A stretch of 64,000 bases of DNA, taken from Salipaludibacillus sp047795645. Its GTDB lineage: Bacteria > Bacillota > Bacilli > Bacillales > Salisediminibacteriaceae. A model generated the notes under the pieces. It was not told where the DNA came from and made no database searches. It saw only the letters and a list, made by a program, of their open reading frames with translations. Made by a program: the position numbers and the translations under genes. Positions 31,334 to 39,628 of the stretch are shown one piece after another (within the stretch, counting starts at the first letter, position 1; every line of letters starts with the position of its first letter). The stretch is taken from positions 992,001-1,056,000 of the forward strand of contig NZ_CP181045.1 in NCBI RefSeq assembly GCF_047795645.1, written 5' to 3'.

Positions 31334-32344
31334 TTAGTTAGCTAGATCGTCTTCAAATTCAGCAAAAACCTCACGGACGATATCATAGTCAGAAGATTGA
31401 GCTTCTGCAATGCCATCCCACGTATAAATTTCATTCATAATTTCAAGCATTTCTTCATTATCATTCAAGCTCATAAATACATCAATAATTCCTTGTTTTA
31501 CACTTTCAGGAAGTTCACTTCTAACTGAAATCGTATCATTAGGAATGGGGTCTGTGTGTCCAATAACTCTTAAATCATCGTAAATATCAGGAAACTCTTC
31601 AGCAAGTGTGTCCCGGGCATCATCAAATGTTGTTGCAAAATCAGCCTGCCCATCAATCAATTGCATAATGGCATTGTCATGGCCACCAACGCTTAAACCT
31701 TCGAAATGATTATCTAAGTTTTCAATACCCATATCCATCAATTGCTTTGCAGGGAAGAGGTAGCCGGATGTTGATAATACATCTGGATATGCCCAAACTA
31801 ATCCTTCTTCTGCTACTAGATCTTCAATGCTTTCAATGTGTGAGTCAGCAGGCACGGTATATTGAGCGACATAAAAGTCATCCCCATGACGAATCGATTT
31901 TAAGAGAACTTCCACACCAGCACGATCTTCTGCTTGTACAAAGCCAAATGGATTTAAGAAACCTACATCAACTTGTTGTGTTCTCATCGCTTCAATTAAA
32001 CCACTGTAGTCAACCATAACTTCTGCTTGAACTTCAATGCCTAACTCAGCTGAAAGGAACTCTTCAAGTGGTTCAGCTGTCGTGGCAATTTCACCAGCAT
32101 CTTGTGATGGGATAAAGCCCATCACAAGTTTGTCAATTTCTTCTTCATTTGCCGCTTCTTCGTTATTGTCGTTCATTTCTTCGTTATTGTTTTCATTGTT
32201 GTTATTATTTTCGGTAACATCATTATTACCGCTGCTAACGTTGTTCTCATTCTCATTGTTATTCCCATTACCATTGGTCCCACAAGCAACTAAAGCCATC
32301 ATTGCAATTACTAGAACTAGTGAAAAAACTAACTTTTTAATCAA
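31334..32344 (-). CDS. phnD: Phosphonate-type ABC transporter binding lipoprotein PhnD, copy A
   Basis: About 336 residues. The signal peptide ends in the lipobox ALVAC, so it is a lipid-anchored receptor outside the membrane. A ~55-residue linker very rich in Asn and Glu follows, then a PhnD-type periplasmic-binding fold (VMGFIPSQDAGEIATTAEPL, GFLNPFGFVQAEDRAGVEV, WAYPDVLSTSGYLFPAKQL, GHDNAIMQLIDGQADFATTFDDAR). An upstream ATG at 32389 is in frame, but GGAGGG lies between, so TTG at 32344 is the likely start, as in copy B. It is clearly diverged from the copy-B protein, unlike phnC and the phnE genes. Ligand unknown. Confidence 0.9.
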   Translation of the reverse strand: MIKKLVFSLVLVIAMMALVACGTNGNGNNNENENNVSSGNNDVTENNNNNENNNEEMNDNNEEAANEEEIDKLVMGFIPSQDAGEIATTAEPLEEFLSAELGIEVQAEVMVDYSGLIEAMRTQQVDVGFLNPFGFVQAEDRAGVEVLLKSIRHGDDFYVAQYTVPADSHIESIEDLVAEEGLVWAYPDVLSTSGYLFPAKQLMDMGIENLDNHFEGLSVGGHDNAIMQLIDGQADFATTFDDARDTLAEEFPDIYDDLRVIGHTDPIPNDTISVRSELPESVKQGIIDVFMSLNDNEEMLEIMNEIYTWDGIAEAQSSDYDIVREVFAEFEDDLAN

Positions 32345-32457
32345 AATAAAACCCTCCTGTTTTTTATCTACCTTCATTTGAAAAGTCATAAATTTTTGTC
32401 CAGATTATGTCCTTTCAAGTTAGATTATTGATTATTTAGGAGGGACAGTCAATAACA

Positions 32458-32494
32458 TTTACCAAAAGTTAACACTAACTAAACATTATTAACA
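32458..32494 (-). promoter_or_regulatory. PhoP-box-like direct repeat array upstream of phnD copy A
   Basis: TTTACC (32458), TTAACA (32469), TAAACA (32480) and TTAACA (32489) in series, the first three exactly 11 nt apart. PhoP of Bacillus binds TT(A/T/C)ACA repeats with about 5-nt spacers. This predicts induction by phosphate starvation. The repeats read on the strand opposite to the gene. Confidence 0.55.
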
Positions 32495-32561
32495 TTTTCA
32501 TAGATTGGAAGTTTCTTCTTTTGAATTAATAGGGGAGTGGTGTATAGGAATGCAAAACCCA

Positions 32562-32598
32562 AAAAATCATACCTTCCAATGAGGAGGGTATGATTTTT
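32562..32598 (-). terminator. Terminator after the HAD phosphatase gene
   Basis: A 16-bp stem (AAAAATCATACCTTCC with its complement, one G-U pair) and a 5-nt loop. On the minus strand it runs into TTTTTTGGGTTTTG. It separates the HAD gene from the following phnD copy A, making the two phn operons separate units. Confidence 0.88.
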
Positions 32599-32625
32599 AG
32601 GGAAGATAGGAGGTAAGATAAGCAC

Positions 32626-33441
32626 CTATTTTTCTATTTCGTTCATCCAATCACTGATACTGTCAACCTGTTGGAGATTTACGTGCTCGGTTTTGTGAGG
32701 ATGTTCAGATATATAAACTGCTTTCATTCCTAGAAGTAATGCAGGAGCAACCTCATTTAAAAAATTGTCTCCCACGGAAACAAGTTGAGAAAATGGTAGT
32801 CCGTACATTTTTTGTAATTCTCCAAAGAATTCCTTCGTGCGGGAAGGTTTTTTTGCAGAAGAAATTATTTGATCAAATACATTTGTTAAATTTAATTCTT
32901 TTATTAAGCGAAGTACATCTTCTTTATCACTGTTTGTCATAAGAACGATATGTTCAGTCTTTTTTAACGACAATAAAAATTCCCTGAGGTGTGGGATAGC
33001 TTCGAGGTTAAATTGATCACTTACCATATATTCCTTTGTCTTTAAATAAAACGGATAACAATTTAAGTCACCGTGATGTTTTGCACAGGCGAATGGAAGC
33101 CACCAACCGTCTCCAATTGCTACAAAATTATTAAAATCAAACGCAACAGGATCAGATCCATAAAGGCTTTCAACATTGTCTACTTTTCGTCCGTTCCATT
33201 CATGAGCTTCAACAGCTTTTAATGTGATTGGATCTATGGTCACGGCTAAGTCCCTTTTTACATCGTAAGCTTTTCCAATTGTTACGACATGGTTTCCATC
33301 TTTCATCTTTTCGTAGTCTTCCCAGAATACATGGCGTTCTGACTGTGGTAATTCTTTCATAAGGAGCTCTGCATAATAATCAAAGTGATCCTTCCCTTCA
33401 TAAAGCGTTCCATCTAAATCAAATATGTATAATTTTTTCAT
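32626..33441 (-). CDS. HAD-superfamily hydrolase (phosphatase)
   Basis: A 271-residue cytoplasmic phosphatase. Motif I DLDGTLYEG carries the nucleophile Asp (residue 8) and acid Asp; motif II is VLMTNSD (~170); motif III Lys is in SSAKKPSRTKEF; motif IV is VSVGDNFLNE. A large cap of about 130 residues lies between motifs I and II and contains an odd Trp/Cys/His segment (GDGWWLPFACAKHHGDLNCY). It is not a PhnX-type phosphonatase, whose motif I and cap lysine differ. It follows the inositol-phosphatase-like gene by 95 nt and ends in a strong terminator. A role on the imported phosphorus compound is inferred from position only. Confidence 0.82.
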   Translation of the reverse strand: MKKLYIFDLDGTLYEGKDHFDYYAELLMKELPQSERHVFWEDYEKMKDGNHVVTIGKAYDVKRDLAVTIDPITLKAVEAHEWNGRKVDNVESLYGSDPVAFDFNNFVAIGDGWWLPFACAKHHGDLNCYPFYLKTKEYMVSDQFNLEAIPHLREFLLSLKKTEHIVLMTNSDKEDVLRLIKELNLTNVFDQIISSAKKPSRTKEFFGELQKMYGLPFSQLVSVGDNFLNEVAPALLLGMKAVYISEHPHKTEHVNLQQVDSISDWMNEIEK

Positions 33442-33536
33442 TAATCATATCATTCCTTTCTTGAAAAATAATGAATCCTTAGAAGCCAGAGTAGGATAAG
33501 CGACTTCCAAGGTCGTTTTTTAAAGAATGTTTAATT

Positions 33537-34340
33537 TTATTTAGTACGGATATATTTTGATTGAATAGTTTGATGTAGCCCTTTAAAAGCTGTGAAAAGA
33601 GAGGAGTGGTTGAATACATCAATCTCTTCACCTTTTGCCGTTGTTACAGTCATCCCTTGTTCAAGAAGTAACACATACGCCGCGCCAAAATCCCAAGGGC
33701 CAAGACCGATAAACAGGGCACCATCCAACCGATTTGTTGCGACATAAGCAAGTTCTAATGCAGCAGAACCAAGACAACGAAAGCCTCGAATGTCTGTTGC
33801 CATTTGTTGTAATGGTTGTTCTTGAAGATAATCATTTTGTGCTAACCACAAGTGATTCATGCTAAATAAAGCTTGTTCATAAGTAGGGGATTGCTCGCAA
33901 GGGTCCATGCGTCTATCATTTAAATAAACACCATTACCAGAAAGTACGTGAAACATTTCATCTGCTAACGGGTCATATATAACGCCGATAATAGGCTTTC
34001 CGCAATCATAAATTCCAACAGATACACAAAAATTACGTTTATTATGGACGAAGTTTGTAGTTCCGTCGATTGGATCGACTAGCCAAACCACTTCTTTGCG
34101 AGGATTATAGTTACCTTGTTCGGATACTACTCCTTCTTCACCTAAGAGATAGTGAGTAGGAAATGTTTGTTTAATTTTATTTGCAAAAAAAGATTCAATT
34201 TCCTTATCTTTTTCAGTAACTAGGTCAGCGGCTGATGTTTTATATTCTACTGCGATATCTTGTGTTACTGCTTGTTTCAATACAGCACCAGCTTCATAAA
34301 CCCATTCCTTTGTTAAACGGTAAATTACTTGATAATCCAT
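33537..34340 (-). CDS. Inositol monophosphatase family protein
   Basis: A 267-residue Mg2+-dependent phosphatase of the IMPase/FBPase/CysQ family. Metal ligands are visible: GEEG (~69), WLVDPIDGTTNFVH (~85-98) and the later WDFGAAYVLL (Asp ~217; the usual pattern is WDxAAG, so positions 4-6 are shifted in character). The family hydrolyses inositol phosphates, fructose bisphosphate, nucleotide 3'-phosphates or similar. It is preceded by GGAAGGGG. It follows phnE of copy B after a terminator-like hairpin, so it may be expressed by read-through from that operon. It is not adjacent to inositol or sulfur genes here. Confidence 0.87.
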   Translation of the reverse strand: MDYQVIYRLTKEWVYEAGAVLKQAVTQDIAVEYKTSAADLVTEKDKEIESFFANKIKQTFPTHYLLGEEGVVSEQGNYNPRKEVVWLVDPIDGTTNFVHNKRNFCVSVGIYDCGKPIIGVIYDPLADEMFHVLSGNGVYLNDRRMDPCEQSPTYEQALFSMNHLWLAQNDYLQEQPLQQMATDIRGFRCLGSAALELAYVATNRLDGALFIGLGPWDFGAAYVLLLEQGMTVTTAKGEEIDVFNHSSLFTAFKGLHQTIQSKYIRTK

Positions 34341-34373
34341 TAAGAATACCCCTTCCTATTGCATAAAAATAGA

Positions 34374-34401
34374 GATGAGGAGTCCCAAAAGGGTCCTCAT
34401 C
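34374..34401 (-). terminator. Terminator between phnE copy B and the IMPase gene
   Basis: On the minus strand: GATGAGGA-CCC-TTTTG-GGACTCCTCATC, then TCTATTTTTATG. It would end or attenuate the copy-B phn transcript. Confidence 0.75.
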
Positions 34402-34408
34402 TTACTAA

Positions 34409-35212
34409 TTAAACTAATTTTTTACGAATTTTTCCACTAATTAAATCGATCAAACTAACAAATACAACGACTACAATCAAGATCATCCCAACATCTTCCC
34501 AGTTTCGTTGATAAGTCGCTAAAATAAGCGGAGCACCAATTCCACCAGCTCCGACAATACCTAACACTGTCGAGGCGCGTACATCAATCTCAAAACGGTA
34601 GATAGAGTACGAAGAAAATTCAGGAATTACTTGCGGAAGTACGCCGTACCACATTGCTTGGATACGGTTTCCACCACTGGCTTTGATTGCATCGACATTA
34701 CTCGTATCAATTGACTCAATCACTTCTGCATACAATTTACCGAGCATGCCAATCGAATTGATACTAATCGCAAGCACCCCAGCATAGGGGCCAATACCAA
34801 CTGCTGCAACAAAAATGATCGCAAAAATCAGTTCAGGAATCGCTCGAATCGCATTTAACAAGGATTTTCCTATGTAGGAGAATCGCTTTGTCACATTCCG
34901 TGCAGCAAGAAAAGCGACTGGCACAGCCAAGATCGTTGCGACCGTCACTCCAGCATAGGCAATCGCGATCGTTTCGATCATAAAACCGATGTAGACGGGA
35001 AATTGCACGATATACTCCATGTCTGTTAAAGGGACGATGAAAATACGTCTTAACGTGTGGAGCGGTGATGCGGCTGATCCTGATACCGAAAAGGACGTTG
35101 TAAATAGACCGATAATATACAAGGCACTGAGCGTAAGCATGATCGTGTAGAAATAAAATTTGTATGTCTTTGTTTTTGCTTTACGTAATGAGATTTTTGG
35201 TTTATCCGCCAT
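34409..35212 (-). CDS. phnE: Phosphonate-type ABC transporter permease PhnE (second), copy B
   Basis: A 267-residue permease, identical to the protein at 28708-29511 except for two residues. Nucleotide differences are few and mostly silent (for example around 34688-34735). The homology to copy A begins right at the stop codon and continues without break through both permease genes and phnC. It overlaps the preceding permease by one base. Function as for copy A: half of the membrane channel of a phosphonate-type importer. Confidence 0.92.
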   Translation of the reverse strand: MADKPKISLRKAKTKTYKFYFYTIMLTLSALYIIGLFTTSFSVSGSAASPLHTLRRIFIVPLTDMEYIVQFPVYIGFMIETIAIAYAGVTVATILAVPVAFLAARNVTKRFSYIGKSLLNAIRAIPELIFAIIFVAAVGIGPYAGVLAISINSIGMLGKLYAEVIESIDTSNVDAIKASGGNRIQAMWYGVLPQVIPEFSSYSIYRFEIDVRASTVLGIVGAGGIGAPLILATYQRNWEDVGMILIVVVVFVSLIDLISGKIRKKLV

Positions 35213-36036
35213 TATTCTAATCGCCCCCTTAAGCGATTACTAATTAAATCAATGATTGTAATCGTCAGAAATAATACGATAATGATTGTCGAGACATTAT
35301 CATAGTTAAATAAACTTAATTGTTGGTTGAGAATCAACCCAATCCCACCAGCACCAACAAATCCAAGCACAACCGATGCTTTCACATTGATCTCTAACAC
35401 ATACAAGGCATACGAAGCATATTGCGGCAGAATTTGCGGCATTACCGCAAAGCTAATCACCTGAAAAATATTACCTCCAGATGCTTTAATCGCCTCCACC
35501 GGACCTGGATCAATCGCTTCGACCGTTTCACTGATCAGTTTAGCTAAAATACCTACCGAAAAAACGGATAACGCTAGAATACCAGAAACCGCACCAATTC
35601 CAACGAGAGCCACAAACAATACAGCAAGGATAATCTCCGGAATCGTCCGTAACAAATTCAGGAAGTTACGAATAAATTGATAGAAATAGGCGTTTCTATT
35701 GAGGTTACTCGCCGCGAGAAAACTCATTGGTAAGGCGATGATAGCCGCAAAAGTCGTACTAAATAACGCCATATTCCATGTTTCTAATAAACTCATCGCG
35801 ACGCGAGGGAAGTAACTCCAATTTGGTGGCCATAAGTCTTCAATGACAAATTTATAAATAATTGGAAATCCTTCAATTACTCGATTAGGATAAGCTGTTG
35901 TTTGAAAAACAGATAAAACATATAAGATGATCACAATAAGTAAAGATGCTCCTAAGGTGTATTTCATCTTTTTAGGCGTAACGGGGAGACGTTTAGGCTT
36001 AGATGCAGTCGTATGATTGTTATCCTGCTTGGCCAT
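35212..36036 (-). CDS. phnE: Phosphonate-type ABC transporter permease PhnE (first), copy B
   Basis: A 274-residue permease with four residue differences from the copy-A protein (Ser, Pro, Lys and Ala where A has Pro, Leu, Asn and Val). A small cluster of silent and missense changes lies at about 35690-35720. The one-base overlap with phnC is preserved. The two first permeases are so alike that they should be interchangeable between the two systems. Confidence 0.92.
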   Translation of the reverse strand: MAKQDNNHTTASKPKRLPVTPKKMKYTLGASLLIVIILYVLSVFQTTAYPNRVIEGFPIIYKFVIEDLWPPNWSYFPRVAMSLLETWNMALFSTTFAAIIALPMSFLAASNLNRNAYFYQFIRNFLNLLRTIPEIILAVLFVALVGIGAVSGILALSVFSVGILAKLISETVEAIDPGPVEAIKASGGNIFQVISFAVMPQILPQYASYALYVLEINVKASVVLGFVGAGGIGLILNQQLSLFNYDNVSTIIIVLFLTITIIDLISNRLRGRLE

Positions 36037-36809
36037 TAGTCATCATCTCCTCCGAGAAGATCATCTTCTTTGATCGGACGACCATAGATTTGTTCAAAAG
36101 TCTCTTCTGTCACGTCTTCAATTGGCCCGTCAAACACCACTTCGCCATCACGTAAACCAATAATCCGATCGGCATACTCTTGCGCCATATCGATGAAATG
36201 TAAGTTGACAATGGTCGTTAACTTATCTTCTCGACTGACTCGTTTCAAGTCTTTCATGACTTTATGTGAGGTAGGAGGATCGAGACTCGCGACAGGCTCA
36301 TCCGCTAAAATAACTTTTGGCTGTTGTGTGAGAACACGGGCAATACTCACACGTTGTTGTTGACCACCACTCAATTCATCTGCACGAACGTAAGCTTTCT
36401 CTTCGATCCCAACACGTTGTAAGTTGTTCATCGCCATTTGCAAATCCTCTTGAGGAAACAACCCGAGGATACTTCGAATTGTACCGGTATAACCGAGGCG
36501 TCCGGCCAGGACATTCCGTAACACAGACATTCGTTTCACAAGGTTATAACTTTGGAAAACCATTCCTACTTTTGTGCGTAATTCTCGTAGTTTCTTTTCC
36601 TTAAAAGAGAGAATATTTTGTTCATCTAATAAGAGTTCCCCTTCGGTTGGAGTAACCATCCGATTAATGCTTCGAATTAAGCTTGATTTACCGGCGCCGG
36701 ACATTCCAACAATGACGACAAATTCGCCCTCATTAATTTTAAGATTAATATTCTTTAAGGCGTGATGCCCATTAGGGTACACTAACGATACATTTTTAAA
36801 TTCTAACAA
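36036..36809 (-). CDS. phnC: Phosphonate-type ABC transporter ATPase PhnC, copy B
   Basis: A 257-residue ABC ATPase, identical in protein sequence to copy A, with only scattered silent base changes. The same TTG start and ribosome site are present. The near-identity extends some 50 nt upstream of the start and stops abruptly at about 36858 (31157 in copy A), before the spacer hairpin. Confidence 0.95.
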   Translation of the reverse strand: MLEFKNVSLVYPNGHHALKNINLKINEGEFVVIVGMSGAGKSSLIRSINRMVTPTEGELLLDEQNILSFKEKKLRELRTKVGMVFQSYNLVKRMSVLRNVLAGRLGYTGTIRSILGLFPQEDLQMAMNNLQRVGIEEKAYVRADELSGGQQQRVSIARVLTQQPKVILADEPVASLDPPTSHKVMKDLKRVSREDKLTTIVNLHFIDMAQEYADRIIGLRDGEVVFDGPIEDVTEETFEQIYGRPIKEDDLLGGDDD

Positions 36810-36855
36810 TCTTCTTCACCATCCCAACTGTTAACTTTTATATGTAAAAAGAAAA

Positions 36856-36908
36856 GAAGTATCTGTGAGCCACAGCAAGACGAACTTACGGTGGCGACAG
36901 ATAACTTC
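36856..36908 (-). terminator. Intercistronic hairpin between phnD and phnC, copy B
   Basis: On the minus strand: GAAGT, TCTGT, CGCCAC, a loop, GTGGC, ACAGA, ACTTC, then TTCTTTTCTTTTTAC. Outer GAAGT/ACTTC and the inner GC-rich helix are kept relative to copy A although most other bases differ. A partial terminator or mRNA-stabilising structure is likely. Confidence 0.62.
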
Positions 36909-36953
36909 TATATTATAACAATTCATCATTTAAATTGCTTTATAAAATAAAAA

Positions 36954-37937
36954 TTAGTTTGCTAGGTCGTCTTCAAATTCAGCAAATACTTCTCGGACAA
37001 TATCATAGTCAGAAGATTCTGCTTCAGCAATGCCGTCCCACGTATAAATTTCATTCATGATTTTAAGCATTTCTTCATTGTCATTCAAGCTCATAAAAGC
37101 ATCTGTAATTTCCTGTTTTAAGGAGTCTGGTAATTCACTTCTAACAGAAATCGTATCATTAGGAATAGCATCTGTATATCCAATAACACGTAGTTCATCG
37201 TAAACGTCAGGGAATTCATCTGCTAGTGCGTCCCGCGCGTCATCAAACGTCGTGGCAAAATCAGCCTGCCCATCAATCAATTGCATAATGGCATTGTCAT
37301 GACCACCAACACTTAAACCTTCGAAATGATTATCTAAATTTTCAACACCCATATCCATTAATTGCTTCGCAGGGAAGAGGTATCCGGATGTTGATAATAC
37401 ATCTGGGTATGCCCAAACTAATCCTTCTTCTTCTGCTAAATCTTCAATGCTTTCAATGTGAGAATCAGCCGGAACGGTATATTGTGCGACATAAAAATCA
37501 TCACCATGGCGGATCGACTTTAAAATAACTTCGACATCTGCACGATCCTCTGCTTGTACAAATCCGAATGGATTTAAAAATCCAATATCAACTTGTTGTG
37601 TTCTCATTGCTTCAATTAAACCACTGAAGTCGACCATTACTTCTGCTTGAACTTCAATGCCTAGCTCATCTGAAAGGAACTCTTCAAGCGGTTCAGCTGT
37701 GGTGGCAATTTCACCAGCATCTTGTGATGGGATGAAACCCATGACGAGAGTGTCAATTTCTTCTTCATCACCAGATGCTTCTTCATTGTCATTATTACCG
37801 TTGTTTTCTTCGTTAACGTTATTAGCATTGTTGCCACTGTTAACATTACCATTGTTCTCTTCGTTAGCGTCAGTTCCACAAGCAACTAGTGCTGTCATAG
37901 CTGAACCTAATACAAATGTAAATAATAAACGTTTCAA
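36954..37937 (-). CDS. phnD: Phosphonate-type ABC transporter binding lipoprotein PhnD, copy B
   Basis: A 327-residue lipoprotein (TTG start after GGGGG; lipobox ALVAC) with a shorter Asn/Glu-rich linker than copy A and a PhnD-type binding domain. It shares the ligand-site segments GFLNPFGFVQAEDRA and YPDVLSTSGYLFPAKQL with copy A but differs at many positions elsewhere (for example DSLKQEITDAF against ESVKQGIIDVF). DNA similarity is visibly lower than in phnC-phnE. It heads the operon phnD-phnC-phnE-phnE-(IMPase-HAD). Its ligand may or may not be the same as for copy A. Confidence 0.9.
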   Translation of the reverse strand: MKRLLFTFVLGSAMTALVACGTDANEENNGNVNSGNNANNVNEENNGNNDNEEASGDEEEIDTLVMGFIPSQDAGEIATTAEPLEEFLSDELGIEVQAEVMVDFSGLIEAMRTQQVDIGFLNPFGFVQAEDRADVEVILKSIRHGDDFYVAQYTVPADSHIESIEDLAEEEGLVWAYPDVLSTSGYLFPAKQLMDMGVENLDNHFEGLSVGGHDNAIMQLIDGQADFATTFDDARDALADEFPDVYDELRVIGYTDAIPNDTISVRSELPDSLKQEITDAFMSLNDNEEMLKIMNEIYTWDGIAEAESSDYDIVREVFAEFEDDLAN

Positions 37938-38447
37938 AATAATACCCCCTATATTTTTATGTAGATTTTAGAACATAAAAGTGATTTTGATCACTATTAC
38001 GCTAAACAAATTATTAAACATAGGATACTTATTGTCAATAAGATTGTATGATTATATAACAATAATTCGGAGTGATAGTGAATAAAAAGGCACGATTAAT
38101 TGTTAATTATTTCTTATGATGTCTCGATTTGAAAGGAATAATGTCATATTAAATTGAATTATTTTTATAGTAGTAATTTTTAAAGGGATTATTAATCTGG
38201 TTTTGTTTTCACTGCATATATTAATATATATAGTAGAAATTATATAATGTAATGAAAGTACTGATTTAAATTTGGAAGGCAGATATTAAAATAAGAGAGA
38301 AGACTTTCACCATAAAATAAATACATCTGAGAAGCAGTACGTTTAATAGCTAAGTTTATTGGGGGAATGTAGACTTAAGCTTCAAACGACTTTAAAAAAA
38401 TTATTAGGTTACAGATTTATAAATGTAGCTATATTCAAAGAGAGTTG
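37938..38447. other. Intergenic region between phnD copy B and yusF-like gene
   Basis: About 510 nt, AT-rich, between divergent genes. TAAACA at 38003-38008 and again at 38015-38020 are weak PhoP-box-like repeats, less regular than those before copy A. GTGATTTTGATCAC at 37981-37994 is a short palindrome. No RNA gene or ORF with a ribosome site is seen. Confidence 0.4.
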
Positions 38448-38792
38448 ATGAAGATGGAAATAGTAGAGAAAGCATTAATTGTAGAAGGAAAAAATGATCG
38501 TAAACTAGTTAAAAAGATACTAGATGAGCCAGTAGATGTGATTTGCACGCATGGAACTTTGAGTGAGGAGAAACTTGAAACAATAATTTTTCCAATTGAA
38601 GAAATGGATGTATATGTCCTAGTTGATGCTGATGAAGCAGGGGAAAAGTTAAGGAAGCAGTTAAAAAGAGAATTGCCAAATGCGACTCATTTATACACAG
38701 ACAAGAATTATGGGCAAGTAGAGACGACTCCAATAAATTGTTTGACTGAATTATTAAGCGATTATTTTATTGTAAAAAACACATGTACTTAG
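38448..38792 (+). CDS. yusF: TOPRIM-domain protein, YusF-like
   Basis: A 115-residue protein made of a single TOPRIM fold: IVEGKNDRKLVKKIL with the catalytic-type Glu (~13) and VLVDADEAGEKLRKQL with the DxD (~65). It resembles Bacillus YusF and the TOPRIM part of ribonuclease M5 and small primase-like proteins. These folds bind Mg2+ for phosphodiester chemistry; the specific reaction is unknown. Three starts are possible (TTG 38445, ATG 38448, ATG 38454), and the ribosome site AAAGAGAG is weak. The C terminus (FIVKNTCT) looks slightly short for the family. Confidence 0.78.
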   Translation: MKMEIVEKALIVEGKNDRKLVKKILDEPVDVICTHGTLSEEKLETIIFPIEEMDVYVLVDADEAGEKLRKQLKRELPNATHLYTDKNYGQVETTPINCLTELLSDYFIVKNTCT

Positions 38793-39007
38793 TTACTAGT
38801 GATACTTGCCGCAATTCTTGTATATATTGTAAATATTTGACGTCATTAAAACTGAAAATTATTTCGAAATATCAATGTTGTTTCCGAGAATAAAGTTAGA
38901 AATATCGGTGAACTTCAGCATTATAGAAAACTGTCAGACAAAATTAAGAAGCTCTGGTATCTTAGAAAACCTTCCTTAGGTAATTTTACGAATTTATGAT
39001 AACCCCC

Positions 39008-39439
39008 TTAATTATAAAAAATTTTTTTTTGAAGTATTTCAATCGCTTGGTTTATTTCCTCTTTTTCTTCCTGGGTTACATTCTCCATACGTTTGTTAAA
39101 ACGAGTTTCAATTATCTTGAAAGACTCATTCATCATTTGTTCTCCTTTTGAAGTTAAGTGAATGAATTGTTTACGTCGATCATTCGAATTAGGGGCTTTT
39201 TCACACAATTCAGCATCATATAATTTTTTTAATTCTCGACTTGCATTTGGCATAGAAATGTTCAAGCAGTTACTAATTCCACTAAGTGTCACGTGTGAAC
39301 TTATTGTAATAAATTCAAGTATCTTATATTGCACAGGCGTGATTGTGTCTGACTTTACCTCTTTTGTCATATCATTCGTTACTTGGTGAACAGCGGAAGT
39401 GAATGCCACAAAATTCTCAAACAATGTCTTATTTTTCAT
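39008..39439 (-). CDS. MarR-family transcriptional regulator
   Basis: A 143-residue winged-helix repressor-type protein. Helix-turn-helix: VTLSGISNCLNISMPNASRELKKLYDAELCEK; wing: SNDRRKQFIHLTSKGEQMM. It is divergent from a flavin quinone reductase gene, a common MarR arrangement in which the regulator senses quinones or electrophiles. An inverted repeat between the genes is a probable operator. AGAGGTGAT precedes the ATG. Confidence 0.88.
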   Translation of the reverse strand: MKNKTLFENFVAFTSAVHQVTNDMTKEVKSDTITPVQYKILEFITISSHVTLSGISNCLNISMPNASRELKKLYDAELCEKAPNSNDRRKQFIHLTSKGEQMMNESFKIIETRFNKRMENVTQEEKEEINQAIEILQKKIFYN

Positions 39440-39483
39440 TAGATCACCTCTTAACTTTAAATTAACAAATTAAATATCAAAAT

Positions 39484-39509
39484 ACAATTATCAATTGACA
39501 ACTAATTGT
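39484..39509. promoter_or_regulatory. Candidate MarR operator
   Basis: The inverted repeat ACAATTA / TAATTGT with a 12-nt centre, in the space between the divergent regulator and reductase genes. A TTGACA hexamer lies inside it (39495-39500). Assignment to the adjacent regulator is by position. Confidence 0.5.
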
Positions 39510-39548
39510 CCGTTATGATATTTTAATTTTATTAGTAAATTTATACAG

Positions 39549-39576
39549 TTGGATCTATGATCTAGTTTACTATAAT
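39549..39576 (+). promoter_or_regulatory. Probable promoter of the quinone reductase gene
   Basis: TTGGAT at 39549-39554, 16-nt spacer, TATAAT at 39571-39576, about 50 nt before the start codon. Confidence 0.5.
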
Positions 39577-39628
39577 TTATAAATTTCCTTAGGTTATACT
39601 TCTAAAACTAAAATGGTGAGGTGTTTCG

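Noticed and set aside
32626..33441. HAD protein as phosphonoacetaldehyde hydrolase (PhnX)
   Set aside because: Motif I is DLDGTLYEG and the PhnX-specific cap lysine pattern is not visible.
38860..39000. Possible decayed coding sequence (LQHYRKLSDKIKKLWYLRKP) between the yusF-like and MarR genes
   Set aside because: Lys-rich AT-rich DNA gives such translations easily; no start, no ribosome site, no family recognised.
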